In this document: positions 1 through 12,498 of the stretch, one piece after another
How the letters are laid out: each line of letters starts with the position of its first letter
Position numbering within the stretch: position 1 is the stretch's first letter
NCBI GenBank assembly: GCA_963573305.1
Contig: OY754335.1
Span: 55,263,985-55,327,984 of the forward strand
DNA from: Pyrrhosoma nymphula
Taxonomy: Eukaryota > Arthropoda > Insecta > Odonata > Coenagrionidae
Direction: 5' to 3'
DNA: 64,000 nucleotides
Made by a program: the position numbers and the translations under genes
Notes under the pieces: model-generated
The model's input: only the letters and a program-made list of their open reading frames with translations
Database searches by the model: none
What the model was told of the DNA's origin: nothing

Positions 1-1494
1 CGAGATTAACCCCCATTCATAAAAACTGTTCCACTTAAGAAAAAAGCCTAATTGGGAATGTTTGGATCGCAAACAATCCCCTCTTCAAAGCCATTTACTT
101 TATCAACAAAATCTTCATGCGATGTCCTGACTATCGCTATGAAGTTGTGGAACTAGGACTATTTCAATCTTTTTCACGCTCCAATATGTCAGCTTTAACT
201 CCTTATCCTCTTCTCCGCCCCCCCCTCTTCCTCTTCTTTCCCCTTTTCACCTCTCTATTTTGCTCTCATCTCCATACCATTCCATCCCTTCATCTTCTCC
301 CACGTTCCCCGGAATGGATTGCTCATTCCACAACCCTATTTGCCCTGATGTTCCCACTTTTAGCGCCATCCTCGGATTCAGAGTTTGTGGACTTAAACCC
401 CTCGACTTGAATTTCGGCAGATTTGGCAAATGGCCTTTCGCGGTAGTCAGGAAACCCCACCTGCGAGTGGTTGGACTTCTCGGTGAAAAGGGAACGTGTG
501 AGAGTTTGGAGTCAAGACGCTGGGCTTACTCCTATGGGCTATCCTTATCGGGCTATGAACGGAGGTTTCCTTAGCGTCGTCTTTTTCCAACCCTCTTAGG
601 ATGAAACCTTTTGAAGAACATATTCAACTGTATTAGACTGGATAGAAAAGAAAGAAAAGAAGCAACTCGTGGATGAGAGAGAGGAGAAGAAAAAAAACAA
701 AAGGATGGAGAACTATTGGAGAGGAATCAAAGAAGTGGTAGTTAAGAAACGAAAATGAATGCGTTGGGTTATTTTACGTGGTCCTTAGACGGTCGAAGCT
801 GAGAGCAGAAGAATTCTGGTTAGTGCTAAGTAAAGCTGGCGAACAATTCTTTCTGATTGCGTGACTTTAAACAAAGATGAATTTTCTCTCCTATTGGTGG
901 GGTAAGGTTATTGGCAAGATAGTTCTTTGGATTGAGCAATATATCAATGCGAGAGTAGCTGATAGTTACTTTTTAAATGTTGAGTTTATTGGAAATCAGA
1001 CCACATGAGTTTTAATAACACGGAAACGTATACGGAGGAAGTATTATTCTTACCCTGATGATGTATGTTTAGGAGTGACTAGATAATAGATATACGCAGT
1101 CGAACGGATAAATGTTAGAATCCTCTTCCCCAAGCACCGTTTGTTGACTCAACTTCAGTGTTGTCATTAAATGACAGAGAGTTAGTATGTACACAGGCCA
1201 TTTGAGGAAAAGTTAAAATGCGTTTTTAGTGCCGAGGAAGCAAAAATGAAGAAATGAGTTCAGCAAGGTTGTGCTCTGTCACCATTGATTTTCAATATTT
1301 ACATTGGCAAAACGATAATTAGTAGTTTCTGGCGTAACTTTATGGAATCGATTCATATCGGAGTGCTCCCTTTTAGAGGTCCTACCACTGCTCCAACGCA
1401 CAGCTTCTCTCGGGCCCACATCCAAAGAATGTATCATCCCACCCTCCTTACCTCCCCGACCCCGACTTGAATAAGAATGCCTGTATAAGTCTTC
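1..1494. other. No gene recognised; pyrimidine- and purine-rich DNA
   Basis: The stretch holds a C/T-rich tract around 205-330 and an A/G-rich tract around 640-720. Overlapping open frames of 97 and 104 codons at 117-574 come from the C/T-rich tract, encode Ser/Pro/Leu-rich strings, and match no family I know. I treat them as chance frames. Confidence 0.5.
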
Positions 1495-1545
1495 ACCTCA
1501 AGATGACGTACATAAGTCGAAACCCTGGTCGTGTTTTAGTAAATT
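1495..1545 (+). repeat. Half foldback locus with hammerhead-like boxes
   Basis: A GATGAC box at 1502-1507 is followed by a short GAC/GTC stem and GAAAC at 1519-1523, then CCTGGTCGTG. The order (GATGA, stem, GAAAC, GGTC) matches the other hammerhead-like loci in the window, notably those at 15.4 and 50.7 kb. The leading CTGATGA box is degraded and there is no opposing arm here. I infer a truncated or half copy of the same family. Confidence 0.4.
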
Positions 1546-1820
1546 TCTTAGTTAAATTACAAATTTAATGTGTTTTATTCTAAAATGTAAAGGCAATAAA
1601 TGAAATAAAGGAAAAATTAAAAAAAAAGAATTCAGGGAGATCAAATCAGCGTACAATGCTTTAGACAGTTCAAATAACTTTTGAACTGGCAGTGCGGTAA
1701 CTTAAACGTTATCACTTGCAAGTGTTCACATAAATATGTGAAATTAGCCGAGATAAAATCAATTGCCTGAACTGAGATCACGTCGCTTCTTTAAGCCTCC
1801 ATGAAATTCTCCCTGGAAAA

Positions 1821-1910
1821 GGACGCTTGGTTAGCTTAACTGGTCAGAGCCTTCGGCACGATATCTGGGGATTTGGGTGCGGATTTTAGTCCAGGTGAAT
1901 GATTTCTTCA
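1821..1910 (+). mobile_element. tRNA-derived SINE head (fragment)
   Basis: TAGCTTAACTGG at 1832-1843 resembles a pol III A box. A degenerate B-box-like stretch lies at 1875-1892. The A-box segment and a GATATC segment after it match, in the same order, the minus-strand element at 60.7-60.8 kb. There is no acceptor stem or plausible cloverleaf, so this is not a tRNA gene. It is probably a decayed SINE with its body lost. Confidence 0.5.
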
Positions 1911-2189
1911 TTGTGAATTTCACACAATTATGCAATGCTTTGCTGATTACACAGCGATTCTAGCAGATTCGGATTTCCCTCCAGTTCTCCTTTCAAGGTC
2001 GAATTTCCATCTCCTCCCTCCAACGTAGTCTTCTATTTTTTATTTGTTCCTTAGGGGTCGTGCATAAACTACGTTACCAAGTTAGGGGGAGGGATAATAA
2101 TAATTTGTACATGAAAATAGAGAATTGAAAATTTTTTCCTATCAGTTTTAACCACATCACCATTGCTCGTTCAATCCTAAGATTGGTTT

Positions 2190-2480
2190 ACGGCAGCCCT
2201 CCATCCTTACCTGTCTAATGATAGTTCCCTTACTCCCTAGTAGTTCTCTTTGTCTTCCTTTTTCTTTATTTGGTTCATGTATTTATTTCTCGGCCTTTCT
2301 GTCTCGACTTTTCTCTGAATTTCTCCTTCACTTATATTCTTCACAAACTCATTGTTCCTCAGGGTGTGCCCAATCCATCTGGTTCTTCTTTTCTGTAGTG
2401 TTCCAAATGTTCTTTTCCTCTCCTACTCTTCTGTAAACTTCTTCATTTACTACTACTTCTTCCTTTTACCACTTCAGCTT
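2190..2480 (-). mobile_element. LINE reverse-transcriptase C-terminal fragment
   Basis: Read on the minus strand in shifting frames, this gives NEEVYRRVGEERNIWN, then a Trp-rich segment and N(K)YMNQIKKK. This is the typical end of insect non-LTR retrotransposon polyproteins, after the polymerase domain: NEEV, GEER, a basic RW-IGH-like stretch, then RxRPR. Stops and frameshifts make it a fossil. Only about 90 codons of the C-terminal region are present. Confidence 0.6.
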
Positions 2481-3464
2481 GAAATAATTAGGCGAAATGT
2501 GCTCATAAATTCCATATACTCCAGAGAATATAAGCACTACGTGTGGTATTCTTCCAGGAAAAATTTGTGTTGTACATTTAGGAAATGGTACCATGTGAGA
2601 GATTGCTTATAATGAAGGTGTCATCGACTTGCTAACTCTCCTCTCTGAAGTTTAATGCACCAAAGCATGCTCTATAGAGCAGTCCTCTGCCCATCCCGGC
2701 CTTGGAATATATATGCAGGATGGTCAACTGGCCCTCAGAGGCTCTTTTACCCTCTCATTTTTGTTTTGAAGTTCAAAGGTATTCTCCAAGAACTAACAAT
2801 GTTAACGGATTACTATTCATTGATGTCAGGCCAACTCCAGCGCTCTAAATTAATATCAAAAGTGAAATTTAGTGGTAGTTAACGTGGGGTTAAATCCTCA
2901 TTAAGAATAATGGGTGGAGGTACGATGTTCATCCCTGTCAAAAATACGGTGATGATATAAACCGAGCAGAAATATTTTTTATGCGTGAGTTACGTTGTTG
3001 AAATATTGAAAATGCTTGCGAGATGACTGAGTGATTTCCGGGAAAATATTTTCCAGCCATAATCACTCATTTTATTTAACACATCATCGATTGAAGGTAC
3101 ATGATCATTGAATTTGGTTCTCATTACTGCTGTCATGTTCTCTTTAAGTCATCAATCAATGGGTTATCACCAGAGGTTTTTTCCTTGTTTCAAATCCGTC
3201 AATTGATGCTGAAATGCTGAATGCTACAGACTGATAGTCTATTCACTGATTATTAGGCAGGCAGGAAGTAAATAAATTACATCATCACATTTAGAAATGA
3301 AAGTACCCAGAATTTTCTTATCCTTCCTGCTACAAAAGTTCATTAGTACAAATAGATTCCCTAACATTGGTTGCATACCTATAGTGTTGTGCACGTTGGT
3401 AAAATTACCTCTGACGAGTAATTTCAGGTTTTTCCTTGGCAACTACAGTTGTATACGTGAAGGT
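2481..3464. other. No gene recognised
   Basis: AT-rich sequence with short open frames only (up to about 109 codons at 3297-3626, which overlaps the inverted repeat). I see no domain or repeat. Confidence 0.4.
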
Positions 3465-3622
3465 ACTATAAGTTTGATATTTCGGTTGCTCGAACCTTTC
3501 TCAAAGATAGACGGATACAGAATGATCATTATCTATTCGTATCTGTCTCATTCGTATTCGCTCATTCTGTATCCGTCTATCTTTGAGAAAGGTTCGAGCA
3601 ACCGAAATATCAAACTTATAGT
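3465..3622. repeat. Perfect 61-bp inverted repeat (foldback)
   Basis: Arms at 3465-3525 and 3562-3622 are exact reverse complements over 61 bp and start with ACTATAAG. They enclose a 36-nt loop in which TTCGTAT-type motifs recur. No mismatches were seen by reading both arms. It could be a very young foldback or MITE, a long hairpin transcript source, or an assembly or read palindrome artefact. It does not share the GAAAC core of the other foldbacks. Confidence 0.9.
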
Positions 3623-3716
3623 GTGAGTGTTCTTTTTTATGTGTTTATATTTCATTCCGCCCCACCTGTGGCATAGTTTATTTATATTATCGCGTGTGTG
3701 ATTTTCCACGAACTCG

Positions 3717-3742
3717 TATATATATATATATATATATATATA
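3717..3742. repeat. (TA)13 microsatellite
   Basis: Thirteen uninterrupted TA units, directly visible. Confidence 0.95.
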
Positions 3743-6700
3743 TTGCGTAGCAATACAGATCGGATAGTGTGGGACGCGGTCAGATGATGGAATGGATGGA
3801 TTTGTGGAGTGACGGATGGTAAAATAAAAATAAAATTCAACCCTTCAAAAGGATATGAACTCCACGTGGTGTGATGGAATGCATTTTGCACCAGAGTTAG
3901 TCGGGCCAGCCTCTCGAATGGAGATTGCAATATTAACGGCTACCTAATCTATCCACATCGTGTACGGCGAATAACTGTCGAACGTGAAGCGTAGGTTTGA
4001 AAACCCTCAAATTTTTTATGCGGAGTCATTACTTCGCGACATGTTGATGCCCTCATGTAACAACGCGTTGATGCGCTCAGCTAATTATTGATCTCCGTTC
4101 CTCTTCCGAGAACAAGTGCATCCATAAATTTTGTCGGTTCCAAATCGTATACCCCTGTCATGACTATCGCGTAAAGCCGATTATTCGATAAAACAACGCA
4201 CACCATGGCAACGATAAGGAATTAGTGGTATCGTTGCCTCAGCATTATTTACTTACTTACCTTTTTCCCGTAAATGCTTGAAGAATTGTACGTAATATAG
4301 TGTATTCTTTAATAGACTCATTATCATCGTTTTTTGTTTTTTATTACGTGTCATTTTCACTGACGTATCCATCTCAAATCTTCGCATATGTTATTGGTTG
4401 GCCATTTTGATTATAGCCATTTGTTAGCCCTATCAAAAAATGGGTACTCATTTTTATGTAGTTACTGTTCACTAATATTTATATGTATATTCTTCGCACT
4501 CCCCGTACATTTTAGTAATTCAAAACTGTGCATCACTGTATTAAAAATAACGAGAGAGTTCTTGAGGTTTAATCGTTTTCCATGCTAGCTTAAAGTGGTG
4601 AAACATTAAATGTATGATTTTACCCCTAAAGAGGAAAATTATTGACTCATACTGGATATTAATGTACTGTGATGTGTAGAAAGTAAAAAATAATACGACG
4701 TCAGAATAATATAACTTAGGCATCATGTATTTCATATTTTATAAGAAAATTTATCTATCCTTCGGTATGTTTATCTTGGCTCTCTTAAGTTAATGCCAGT
4801 TGGCACTAACAAGGGAGACTACTAAAATGCGAGAAGAATATCGTCATATACACGATACTGTCTCTATTTGACGATGATAAATTGTGAACGCTTCCTGTTT
4901 GAACATGTTGAGAGTCGAGAGCAAATATGATTTTGTCGTGCGAGGATCCAAGCATATATTTATTCATTGGTAATGATCAAGTAAGTGCCAAACTTACTGT
5001 TGGTTAACAAAATAAAAACCAATTCAATAATTAAATCACTCCTACAACGCATGTGTCACACTATCCACAATCCAAGACTTGATGAGAACCGGACCAACAA
5101 AAACAGAATCTGCGGCCTAGTTAACTGCCAATAATTACTAATTCTTACACTGCTTTCGGAAATGCTTCTATCGAGATCAGTGCTGCCATTGCAGCACCTA
5201 TAAAAGAACGTAAAATCATTTTAAAAGTGTGTAAAATGTGAAGACGTGTTATTTGTAAAAGTCTATAAAAAGCTCTACTTAATTACATTTTTTTATTTTT
5301 TCGACAACTCACATTTTTAGGGGGTAGAAGATATCAACTCACTGGCTTCAAATGTTTATGCAATAATTCTTTTGCGTCTAAGCATTTAATTAGGTTCTTT
5401 TGAAGTATCTAGTTAGCATATTTCTTACTCTTTGGGATAACTCAAAGGGCCTCTCAGCATTTTTTCATAACCAGAACAAAACTAATGTTTCTCATATAAA
5501 TGTTACTATCTAGAATCTTTAGTATCACTAGTTTGAAAACTGGGCACCATTGTATGAAATTTTACATGATATTCTAGCGCTAAAACATATTAATGCTCTT
5601 GAGCATGGAGCTTTTTTTTATATAAAAAATTAGCGTATTTTGCTAATTTTTTCTCTTACAGAAAATATGAGAACAAGCCCTGATCGTCTGACGTGCAATA
5701 ATTATAATTTTTCAAGTGGGTTTAAAAAGTTTTTATTCCCCGGTAAGAAATTAGCCATCAGTTAATTACAATTATTAGAGAAGTTTTTGTAAAAGAAGTT
5801 CCCAACATAGTAGTACCTAACCCGCGCTGAATCATCATTTCCAAAATTTGGCATTTAGACGAAGTTGCTTACTACAGGAATGATTGCAAAGAACGCCACG
5901 TGAAAAATTTTATGTATAGCGTCCTAGCAATTCATAAATGATATATTTGTCATTGTATAAACTGCATGAAGCAAATATCTTTTAATCGCTAAGAAAGGTA
6001 AAAAATAAAAAGTCACACATTCAAGCTCGTAAAAAAGCAATTGGAACAATTTTCGCAAAAATTGTCACTTTCTATTTCGAAAAAAATCGAGTCATTTTAA
6101 AATTATAACTGATTAAAATTCATAGTAAGAAGCTTGGCGTAAGAAATTTCAATCAGAATTTTATAATTTAAAGGTAAACCCGTTGATCCAGAAGTATTGA
6201 TTAGATGTTGTTTTCAGACATAAGCTTCTTCGAAGATATTTCAAAAAAAATATTTCACGAAATGCGGAAAAAATAGCTTCACTGGTTAACGGAGACCTTT
6301 GATTTTGCTGGTCATCTTGATCCAAGGGTATTCAGAGAATTTCACATTCAATCAGCTTCGTTACCTAGGCCTCATATTTATTTAAAACATCAAATACCTT
6401 CCAAGGGTTGCGTTTAATATGCACAATATGTTGATATATGATAAATAATTATAAACGTTCCTTTCGCAATAATTGATCAAATTGAATATACCTGATAAAT
6501 TGAAATTCCAAATTAAATGGACAAATTTTGAGTATCCAACTCCTTCACTGAATTTACCAGACGGAGAAATCCATGAATTATCAATGAGTCTTGTCGGGAT
6601 TTGTATGCAAGAGTAATATCATGAAATTTTTATTATTACACCTAATCTAAGGCAAAAAGAATTTCCCTTTAAACGACACCAGGGATCATTACTTTAAAGT

Positions 6701-7722
6701 GTCCATCAAATGTCGAAATTTAGAAACGACGTAGGGTTATCATTTTTGGAATTCTCTTACTGGATTCTCTCGTTGCTGAAAGGTAATCAGTGAAGCACTC
6801 AGGGTAGGATCCTGGGAATAGTTACCGCAGCGAAACTTCATTTTGAGATCTATAATTAGGATGAGAGCTGTAAAGAAGCTAAAGAACGGTAGTGGTCTCC
6901 TGGCAAGATTGGAAAAGAGGTTTCTTCTCGTCGAAGAGACGGTACATTGGTGGCCTCAAAGGAGGGGTGAGGGACGGTTTAGAAGGAAGAATATGTTTTC
7001 TGCGGGAAGAAAAGTGGTAAACAAGGTTTTGGTGTGGGCGCCTTGGATAAAATCAAGAGCGAGGTTTCCCCTCCAGTTCTCCAGCTGATTGCGAAAAACC
7101 AAGGGACTGTGAGGAGTTTCGTAAATACAGAGTATGGACTAATATATCTCAAGCGCTATTTGTGCTGATGCAACCAGCTTTCCGTGAAAGTGTGACTGCT
7201 AAACCTATTTTGGGAAAATATAAATAGGAAGAAAAGGATTATTATAAGTCGTAGCTTATCAAATAAGGTTATTAGGAAGAATACATAAGTAGGAACTGCA
7301 TTCCCATTCTTTTATGGCCCGTTGCAGAAACGACACAGGTGTATCCATTAGATTTACAGAATGAATAACTGGAAGTATTTATCCAATAAGTGTTTCAGAG
7401 ACACTCGACGACATTATTGGTTCCACAATTTGCCTCATAACCTGTAGGGTCTCATTTCAGGCGTTAAGTATTTATCAGTTACAATAAGTAACCAACACGG
7501 TGGATGGGCAATGAACCACTTGGAGGCATAATTGCTGGAGAAAAGAGTTATTTTGTGACAATGTGCCATTTAAAAAATGATTTAAGATAGTTTTGCAAAT
7601 TTTGCGTTAAACATTGAAAATTGTATATTATTTTACACAAAAAAAAACGGTGAAACTTTTTATTTGAAAACTTGACATATTTTATGAGTGAATCCAGTAA
7701 TTATTTAATTCAATATTTTTTC
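3743..7722. other. No gene recognised; AT-rich
   Basis: About 4 kb of AT-rich sequence. The only structure noted is a small A/T hairpin with 11-bp arms at 5624-5634 and 5642-5652. An 81-codon basic open frame at 6843-7088 resembles nothing I know. Confidence 0.4.
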
Positions 7723-7983
7723 TTTCTGGAGCTTTGGTATACAATTCAAACATAAACCACCACTTCATCAACGTTCCGCTTTTTTATTAATGCTTCATCA
7801 GGGCTTCAGGTGAAATAAGAAAAAGAGAGTGAAGTGAGAGAGATATTTATTTCACTTGAAGCCCTAATGAAGCATAAATAAAAAAGCGAAACGTTGATGA
7901 AGTGGTGGTTTATGTTTGAATTGTAGACCAAAGCTCCAGAAAAAAAGTTCTATTATAATTAAAGTGGTCAAGAATAACCTTTA
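7723..7983. repeat. Foldback element, hammerhead-like core, copy 1
   Basis: Arms at 7723-7818 and 7847-7942 are about 94% complementary over 96 bp and enclose a purine-rich 28-nt loop. Each arm, read outward from the centre, has a CTGATGAAGC-like box, an A-rich loop closed by GC, then GAAACGTTGATGAAG (one base off in the left arm). A 30-bp segment at 7954-7983 recurs beside the copy at 39.6 kb, so the element extends past its right arm. The layout recalls Penelope-like element terminal repeats. I see no reverse transcriptase. Confidence 0.8.
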
Positions 7984-8069
7984 TACAAGTATCCAATCAT
8001 TGCAGCAGTTATTTAACGCATTTAAAGGGTTAAAGAACTTTACGTAGCTCATAAATGGGAAGATTGGCA

Positions 8070-8660
8070 TACATTCTACCTCTCTTTACCCCATCCATAT
8101 AGTTTTATTCTTGCTCCCCTTTCAACGTTTACCTGACATCGCCCCCTCTATCGCGACCTTCAGCATCTCATCGCTCCTCATTACACGTTCCAACCACCTA
8201 CCCCGCCTCCTCCTAATCTCCTCCAGCAGTTTCCTCTCCTCGCCCACCATAGCACCAAGCACTTCCCCGTTCGCCTTTTTTTCCGTCCATCGAATTTTCT
8301 CCACTCTCCTCCACACCCACACTTCAAATACCTGCAGCCTATTCCTATCCTCTTTCCATAAGAGTCCAGGTTACTGCACCATTTAACAATTTGCATAAAA
8401 CTCTTCTTCAGCCTTTTCTTAGCCTCCAAATAAAAGGTCCTTAATTTCTTTCAGTTAACAAACGCCTCCATTAACGGTATGTTCCCTTTCTAATATCCCT
8501 ACTTAAAAGCTCGTTGTCCTCTATTTTACTTCCCAGGTAGCTGAATCTTAGCTGTTGCTCAGCTAGTTGTTTCCCAGGTAGTGGTTCCTCCTCTAGTTTA
8601 TGTACTCCCATTAGACTATAAACCATCGTATAGCAACATTCTGTTATTAGCGTTGTAGCC
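8070..8660 (-). mobile_element. LINE reverse-transcriptase C-terminal fragment
   Basis: On the minus strand an upstream piece reads FSYLGSKIEDNELLSRDI (8471-8560), the segment that follows the polymerase palm in non-LTR retrotransposons. About 100 bp further downstream comes MWVWRRVEKIRWTEKKANG, then GEERKLLEEIRRRRGRW and IEGAMSGKR (8322-8122). The same order occurs on the plus strand at 22.5-23.1 kb, so these are copies of one family. Frameshifts separate the pieces and the endonuclease and palm are absent. It is a 5'-truncated, inactive LINE. Confidence 0.8.
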
Positions 8661-10487
8661 AACATTTAATTTCATATGGAGTCAGGGTAATAAACAGGTT
8701 CTCCTCGTTATGGGTAGTGTCTCTCTCTGGGTTCCTTTCCATTTCAAGACTCGACGCAAACAAGCATTCTTCATATCGTAATAGGTTCCTTAAACTTCAA
8801 TTAAGTCACAAATATTATGCTCAAAAATAAATATAATGGGACCGTATTTCGCTCATTAAATCGGTTCTATAGGTACCTGAAATGGATTCATATAATGTGG
8901 ATTGTGCGATGCACTTTTAACTGGTTGACTTTGAAAATCTACGGCTTTGGATAAAATGAGATCAGAGATAATATCCTTAACAAAATGGAAGAAAACTATG
9001 TTTAAAAGATATATATCTATAGGTGATACTAAATTTGTGAGAGATACACAGTTTTGCTCCGGAATTCATTTTCAGTGTTTGCAGGAATCCGTCGCTTCAA
9101 AGCTGTCATGATAAATAGTACTTGACGTCCATTGGAATACTTAAGTTGACTTTAAGTTGGTATCGGTGCCAGTCGTTTTTAAATCAATATATTTTATAAA
9201 ATTTAATGCGACTCTATACAGATAAAAATACGACGAAATAAATTACGGTTCCAGGCTATTCTTTACATTTTGGCTTGCTTTCAGTGCCATTCCGGCGTCT
9301 GGGCGACTCTTCAAACTTATTTATTTTGCTCAGCCTCGAAAATATTTCTTAACGATTCAAATATGTTTCTTCGACAGAAACTATTTTGAGCAGGCTCCTG
9401 AGAAAAAAGTGAGACGTGAGTAATGGGAATTTCATTGAAGTTGATGGTGCTACATTCCGATTATTATTACTAAGATTCAATTCAGTCCATTATCCTGATG
9501 AATAGAATAGGGGTAAGTTAACTGTAAACATATTTTATCTGCAAAAATTGGGAAATTTCTACCTTAAATATTTCCATCGCCATGTACCTGGCTTTTAATT
9601 TTGTGCATCATGCGAGATGTCCTGATTACACTTTAGTTTGAATATTAACATGTCTTGAGTGCAAGATTTGTTGAATCAGTGAAGTTTCCTTTTACATTCA
9701 TCCGACTACGTTATACTACTAATAGTAATTCAAAATGGAACTCCCCAAAAATGCTATGACTTTGGCATCATTTTGAAGACAAATATCTTATCTCTGTAAT
9801 TATACCAAAATGTCACTCTTTATTCGTGCTGTAGCTTTGAGACATTAGCAATAAAATATAATCCGTTTTCAGTGGAATACGGTACAGCTGTGGGCTTCAG
9901 AGAGTCAGCATTAAAACACTAGTTGAAAAGCCTGCTGAAACGGGCTAATATACTGGCGAGATAGAAAGTAAATAATTAAATAGAAACTAATCTGTGGAAT
10001 TTTTTAATTAAAGCAATTACTATGGTAAATAATATATAATATCAAAATGCCGGACATTTCTTTGTATACAACATTCTTTGTGGAATAAGTGGAGCTGTTT
10101 CTACTAAGCAGTACTACCAGTAAGCTGCTTCCCTTCTGTGCATTTTGAAAAATTGATGCACCCGTGGCATGTGCCCGTTGATGGAGAACGTATGTGGGAG
10201 CTCGCTTGCCATCTATTGGCTCACATCTGAATCACTACGCGTAGCAACTAAATGATACGTAAGTACGTACGCGTAGCGTTTTATATAGCAGATGATATTA
10301 AGAATCTTTGATGCTGAGATCGCGTAAGAATTGTAACTGTGTGCAGGTCGTATGTTCTCTCAATGATTTTTACCAACAAATTTCTTACTCACCTTATTAG
10401 CTCTCACACAATTGCCATTTTACACATGATATTTTAATGCTACAACGCGTTTAACTCTTCAAGTACGAGACAGTTTTTTTTATGTAA
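8661..10487. other. No gene recognised
   Basis: AT-rich DNA. No open frame in it encodes anything recognisable and no long repeat was seen. Confidence 0.4.
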
Positions 10488-10737
10488 CTATGCTGTGAAA
10501 AAGTGCAATGTGTGGGCAGGTTGGAGGGAGGACATTCTCTATACCTGGTACTGGGGTGAGGCAGGAGGAGGACAATCCTCCATACCTCTACCGAGGTGCT
10601 CTTGTCCCCTGTTTGCAAGTGGCAGACAGGCATGGGGTTGGCACAATGGACCAAGAAAGGTATAAGTGCCCGGGCTCCTGACGAAGGCCCCCCCAACAAC
10701 AATCAACAATCTAATCTATGCTGTGAAAAAGTGCAAT
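10488..10737 (+). mobile_element. 206-bp insertion flanked by a 22-bp direct repeat
   Basis: The 22-bp sequences at 10488-10509 and 10716-10737 are identical and bracket 10510-10715. The insert is GC-richer than its surroundings and ends in a CAA-rich tail (around 10693-10709). A long direct repeat plus a simple 3' tail is the signature of target-primed retrotransposition, so I infer a SINE or a short LINE tail on the plus strand. I could not find clear pol III boxes. Confidence 0.65.
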
Positions 10738-11010
10738 TGCGTGTGATTTAATATAGATTCCTTACACTTTATAAATGCTAAATTTTTTTTTACTTATTCC
10801 TCACCGTAATACTTTTTATGAAAAGCCTTGGGTTTGAAGAAGCTGTCACCGTACGGCGTCAAACAAATAACTTGAGATAAAAACTCAAATGTGATTGTAT
10901 ATTTAGTTGATTATTGCGGAGTTAAAGTCATAAAAATAACATTGTGTATCATTGTTGTCATTATACTTACTGAATGATTCTTGCAGCTGCTTGAATTTTA
11001 GAATGAAATT

Positions 11011-11043
11011 CTAATATGACGTCTAATATGACGTCTAATATGG
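11011..11043. repeat. 12-bp tandem repeat, 2.75 copies
   Basis: The unit CTAATATGACGT occurs at 11011-11022 and 11023-11034, followed by a partial third copy. Confidence 0.85.
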
Positions 11044-11389
11044 CTAAAGCTACGCCAAACCCGTCTCCCTCACCCTTTTAGTTGCCGGGCAAACTAAATT
11101 GTTCCATCCTCCAGCGTAAAAGTTTCCCTGCGGAGCATAGTTGTGCAGGTCCAAGCATGAGTGGAGGAATTGAAAATGACAGAGGAAGCGGAGACCTCAT
11201 GCGAATCGTGCATGAGTGGAGTAGATCCGAAGAAACGTGTCGTGCGGTCCGTTTAAATTGGTTTGCACAGTGCGTCTGAGTCTTGACGTTTCTAAATCAA
11301 ATACGAGGATTCGAGGATTCAGTGCAGTGTGAACGTTAATCATTCGGTCTCATATTACGTGTGCTAAGTAGGTCATGTGGGACTTCCAG

Positions 11390-11636
11390 TGTATATACCA
11401 TTCACTCAGTGATTCAACCCGAAGGTTGGTTTGGATGGTTGAGGGTAGAGCTCACCCCGGACTAAGCCACAGGCGTGTGAATTTCAAACATTCAGGGTAG
11501 GGGGGCCAGTTCCTTTTCCTGGGCCACCTCGCCTTCCGGGGATTTTTTTTGTTCAGGGGCGTCCAAAGGCTTCACCTGGATTTGAACCCAGGACCCTTCG
11601 ATCAGTAGCCAAGCGCTCTACCCAGGATGTATATAC
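11390..11636 (-). mobile_element. tRNA-derived SINE with 11-bp target duplication
   Basis: On the minus strand the head reads GGGTAGAGCGCTTGG (A-box region), then GGGTTCAAATCC (B box) and an unrelated body ending near 11401. This is a typical tRNA-derived pol III promoter without a tRNA fold. The 11-bp TGTATATACCA lies at 11390-11400. Its partner starts at 11628 and is split by the hAT element that follows, resuming at 12491-12500. The SINE itself is therefore about 227 bp (11401-11627). Confidence 0.85.
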
Positions 11637-12498
11637 TAGGGATTGGAAATTTTTATCCAAAATCGATTTTCGATTAATCGACTTTCGATTTTGGTTTTAA
11701 AAATCGATTTTCTGAAAATTCGATTTTTTGCATAAAATAATCGAAATCGATATTTATAAATAAAAAAATAATTGTCTGCTGAAATACGAATGTGATGTTG
11801 TAACAAAATGCAAAATATGGGTTAATGGAAGCACTAGGGATAAGAACCGAATACAGTTAAATTTATTAATACAATATATTATTTTAAAGATATTAATAAG
11901 ATATACAGGAAATTAATAATGCATAACAGATACTTATAAACATATAGGTAATATAACAATAAAATTACTTATAGTTTAGTAGCAATAAGAATTGTAAATT
12001 GAAAAGTGGGCATACCACAAAATGAAAAACAGAATTTTATTTATTTCTTGTTTGCAAAGCCGTGGAAACAGTGTTCCTCAGGGATGGACCTTTAGAAAAC
12101 TAACATATTTAAATGTTCTCCGGATAATTGATTTTGCACCTGAGTTGCAATTAACCCGGCGTGAGAAAATAGTCGCTCTCACGGCACGGTAGAGGTAACT
12201 AGATAAAATCCTGCTGGCTGGTTTGTATACGTGGGGATATTTTCCCTTAATCTCCTTCCAAGCTTGTCGTGGATTAGAGTTGGACTTGCGGTCGACTGGA
12301 GGGCAGTTTACGAACTGGCGCAGCTTGTTTGGCAAAATTCAAACGCTGTAGCAAGCTAAAATGGAAAATCGATCGGCTAGAATCGATTTTGATCGGTTTT
12401 TCAAAACAAAAAGTCGACTTCGATTAAATCGAAAATCGGAGTGTGATAATCGATTTTCGATAAAAATCGAAATCGATTTTCCAATCCCTAGTATATAC
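11629..12498 (-). mobile_element. Non-autonomous hAT transposon
   Basis: Terminal inverted repeats begin TAGGGATTGGAAA at 11637 and end with the complement at 12490. They are flanked by an exact 8-bp duplication, GTATATAC (11629-11636 and 12491-12498). The 8-bp duplication and TAGGG-type ends are diagnostic of hAT. Both subterminal regions are dense in ATCGATTTT-type motifs, in opposite orientation at the two ends, as expected for transposase-binding arrays. At about 854 bp it is too short for a complete transposase. It is inserted in the target duplication of the SINE to its left, so it is younger than the SINE. Confidence 0.9.
12078..12335 (-). pseudogene. hAT transposase C-terminal (dimerisation) remnant
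   Basis: The 85-codon minus-strand frame contains WKEIKGKYPHVYKPASRIL, followed about 12 residues later by IFSRR and a basic tail to FKYVSFLKVHP. This matches the hAT C-terminal dimerisation domain: W, YP-hydrophobic, A-R-L, then FS, then R-rich and L-F. The usual Ser/Pro-Glu-Arg stretch is degraded. It lies inside the TIR-bounded element and there is no ATG at the start. The catalytic core is missing, so it is an internal-deletion derivative. Confidence 0.7.

Noticed and set aside
3465..3622. Long hairpin as a microRNA precursor
   Set aside because: Perfect 61-bp arms are too long and too regular for a typical pre-miRNA; a foldback repeat or artefact is likelier.
11575..11627. tRNA-like head with strong B box
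   Set aside because: Continues into a SINE body flanked by a target duplication, so it is not a functional tRNA.
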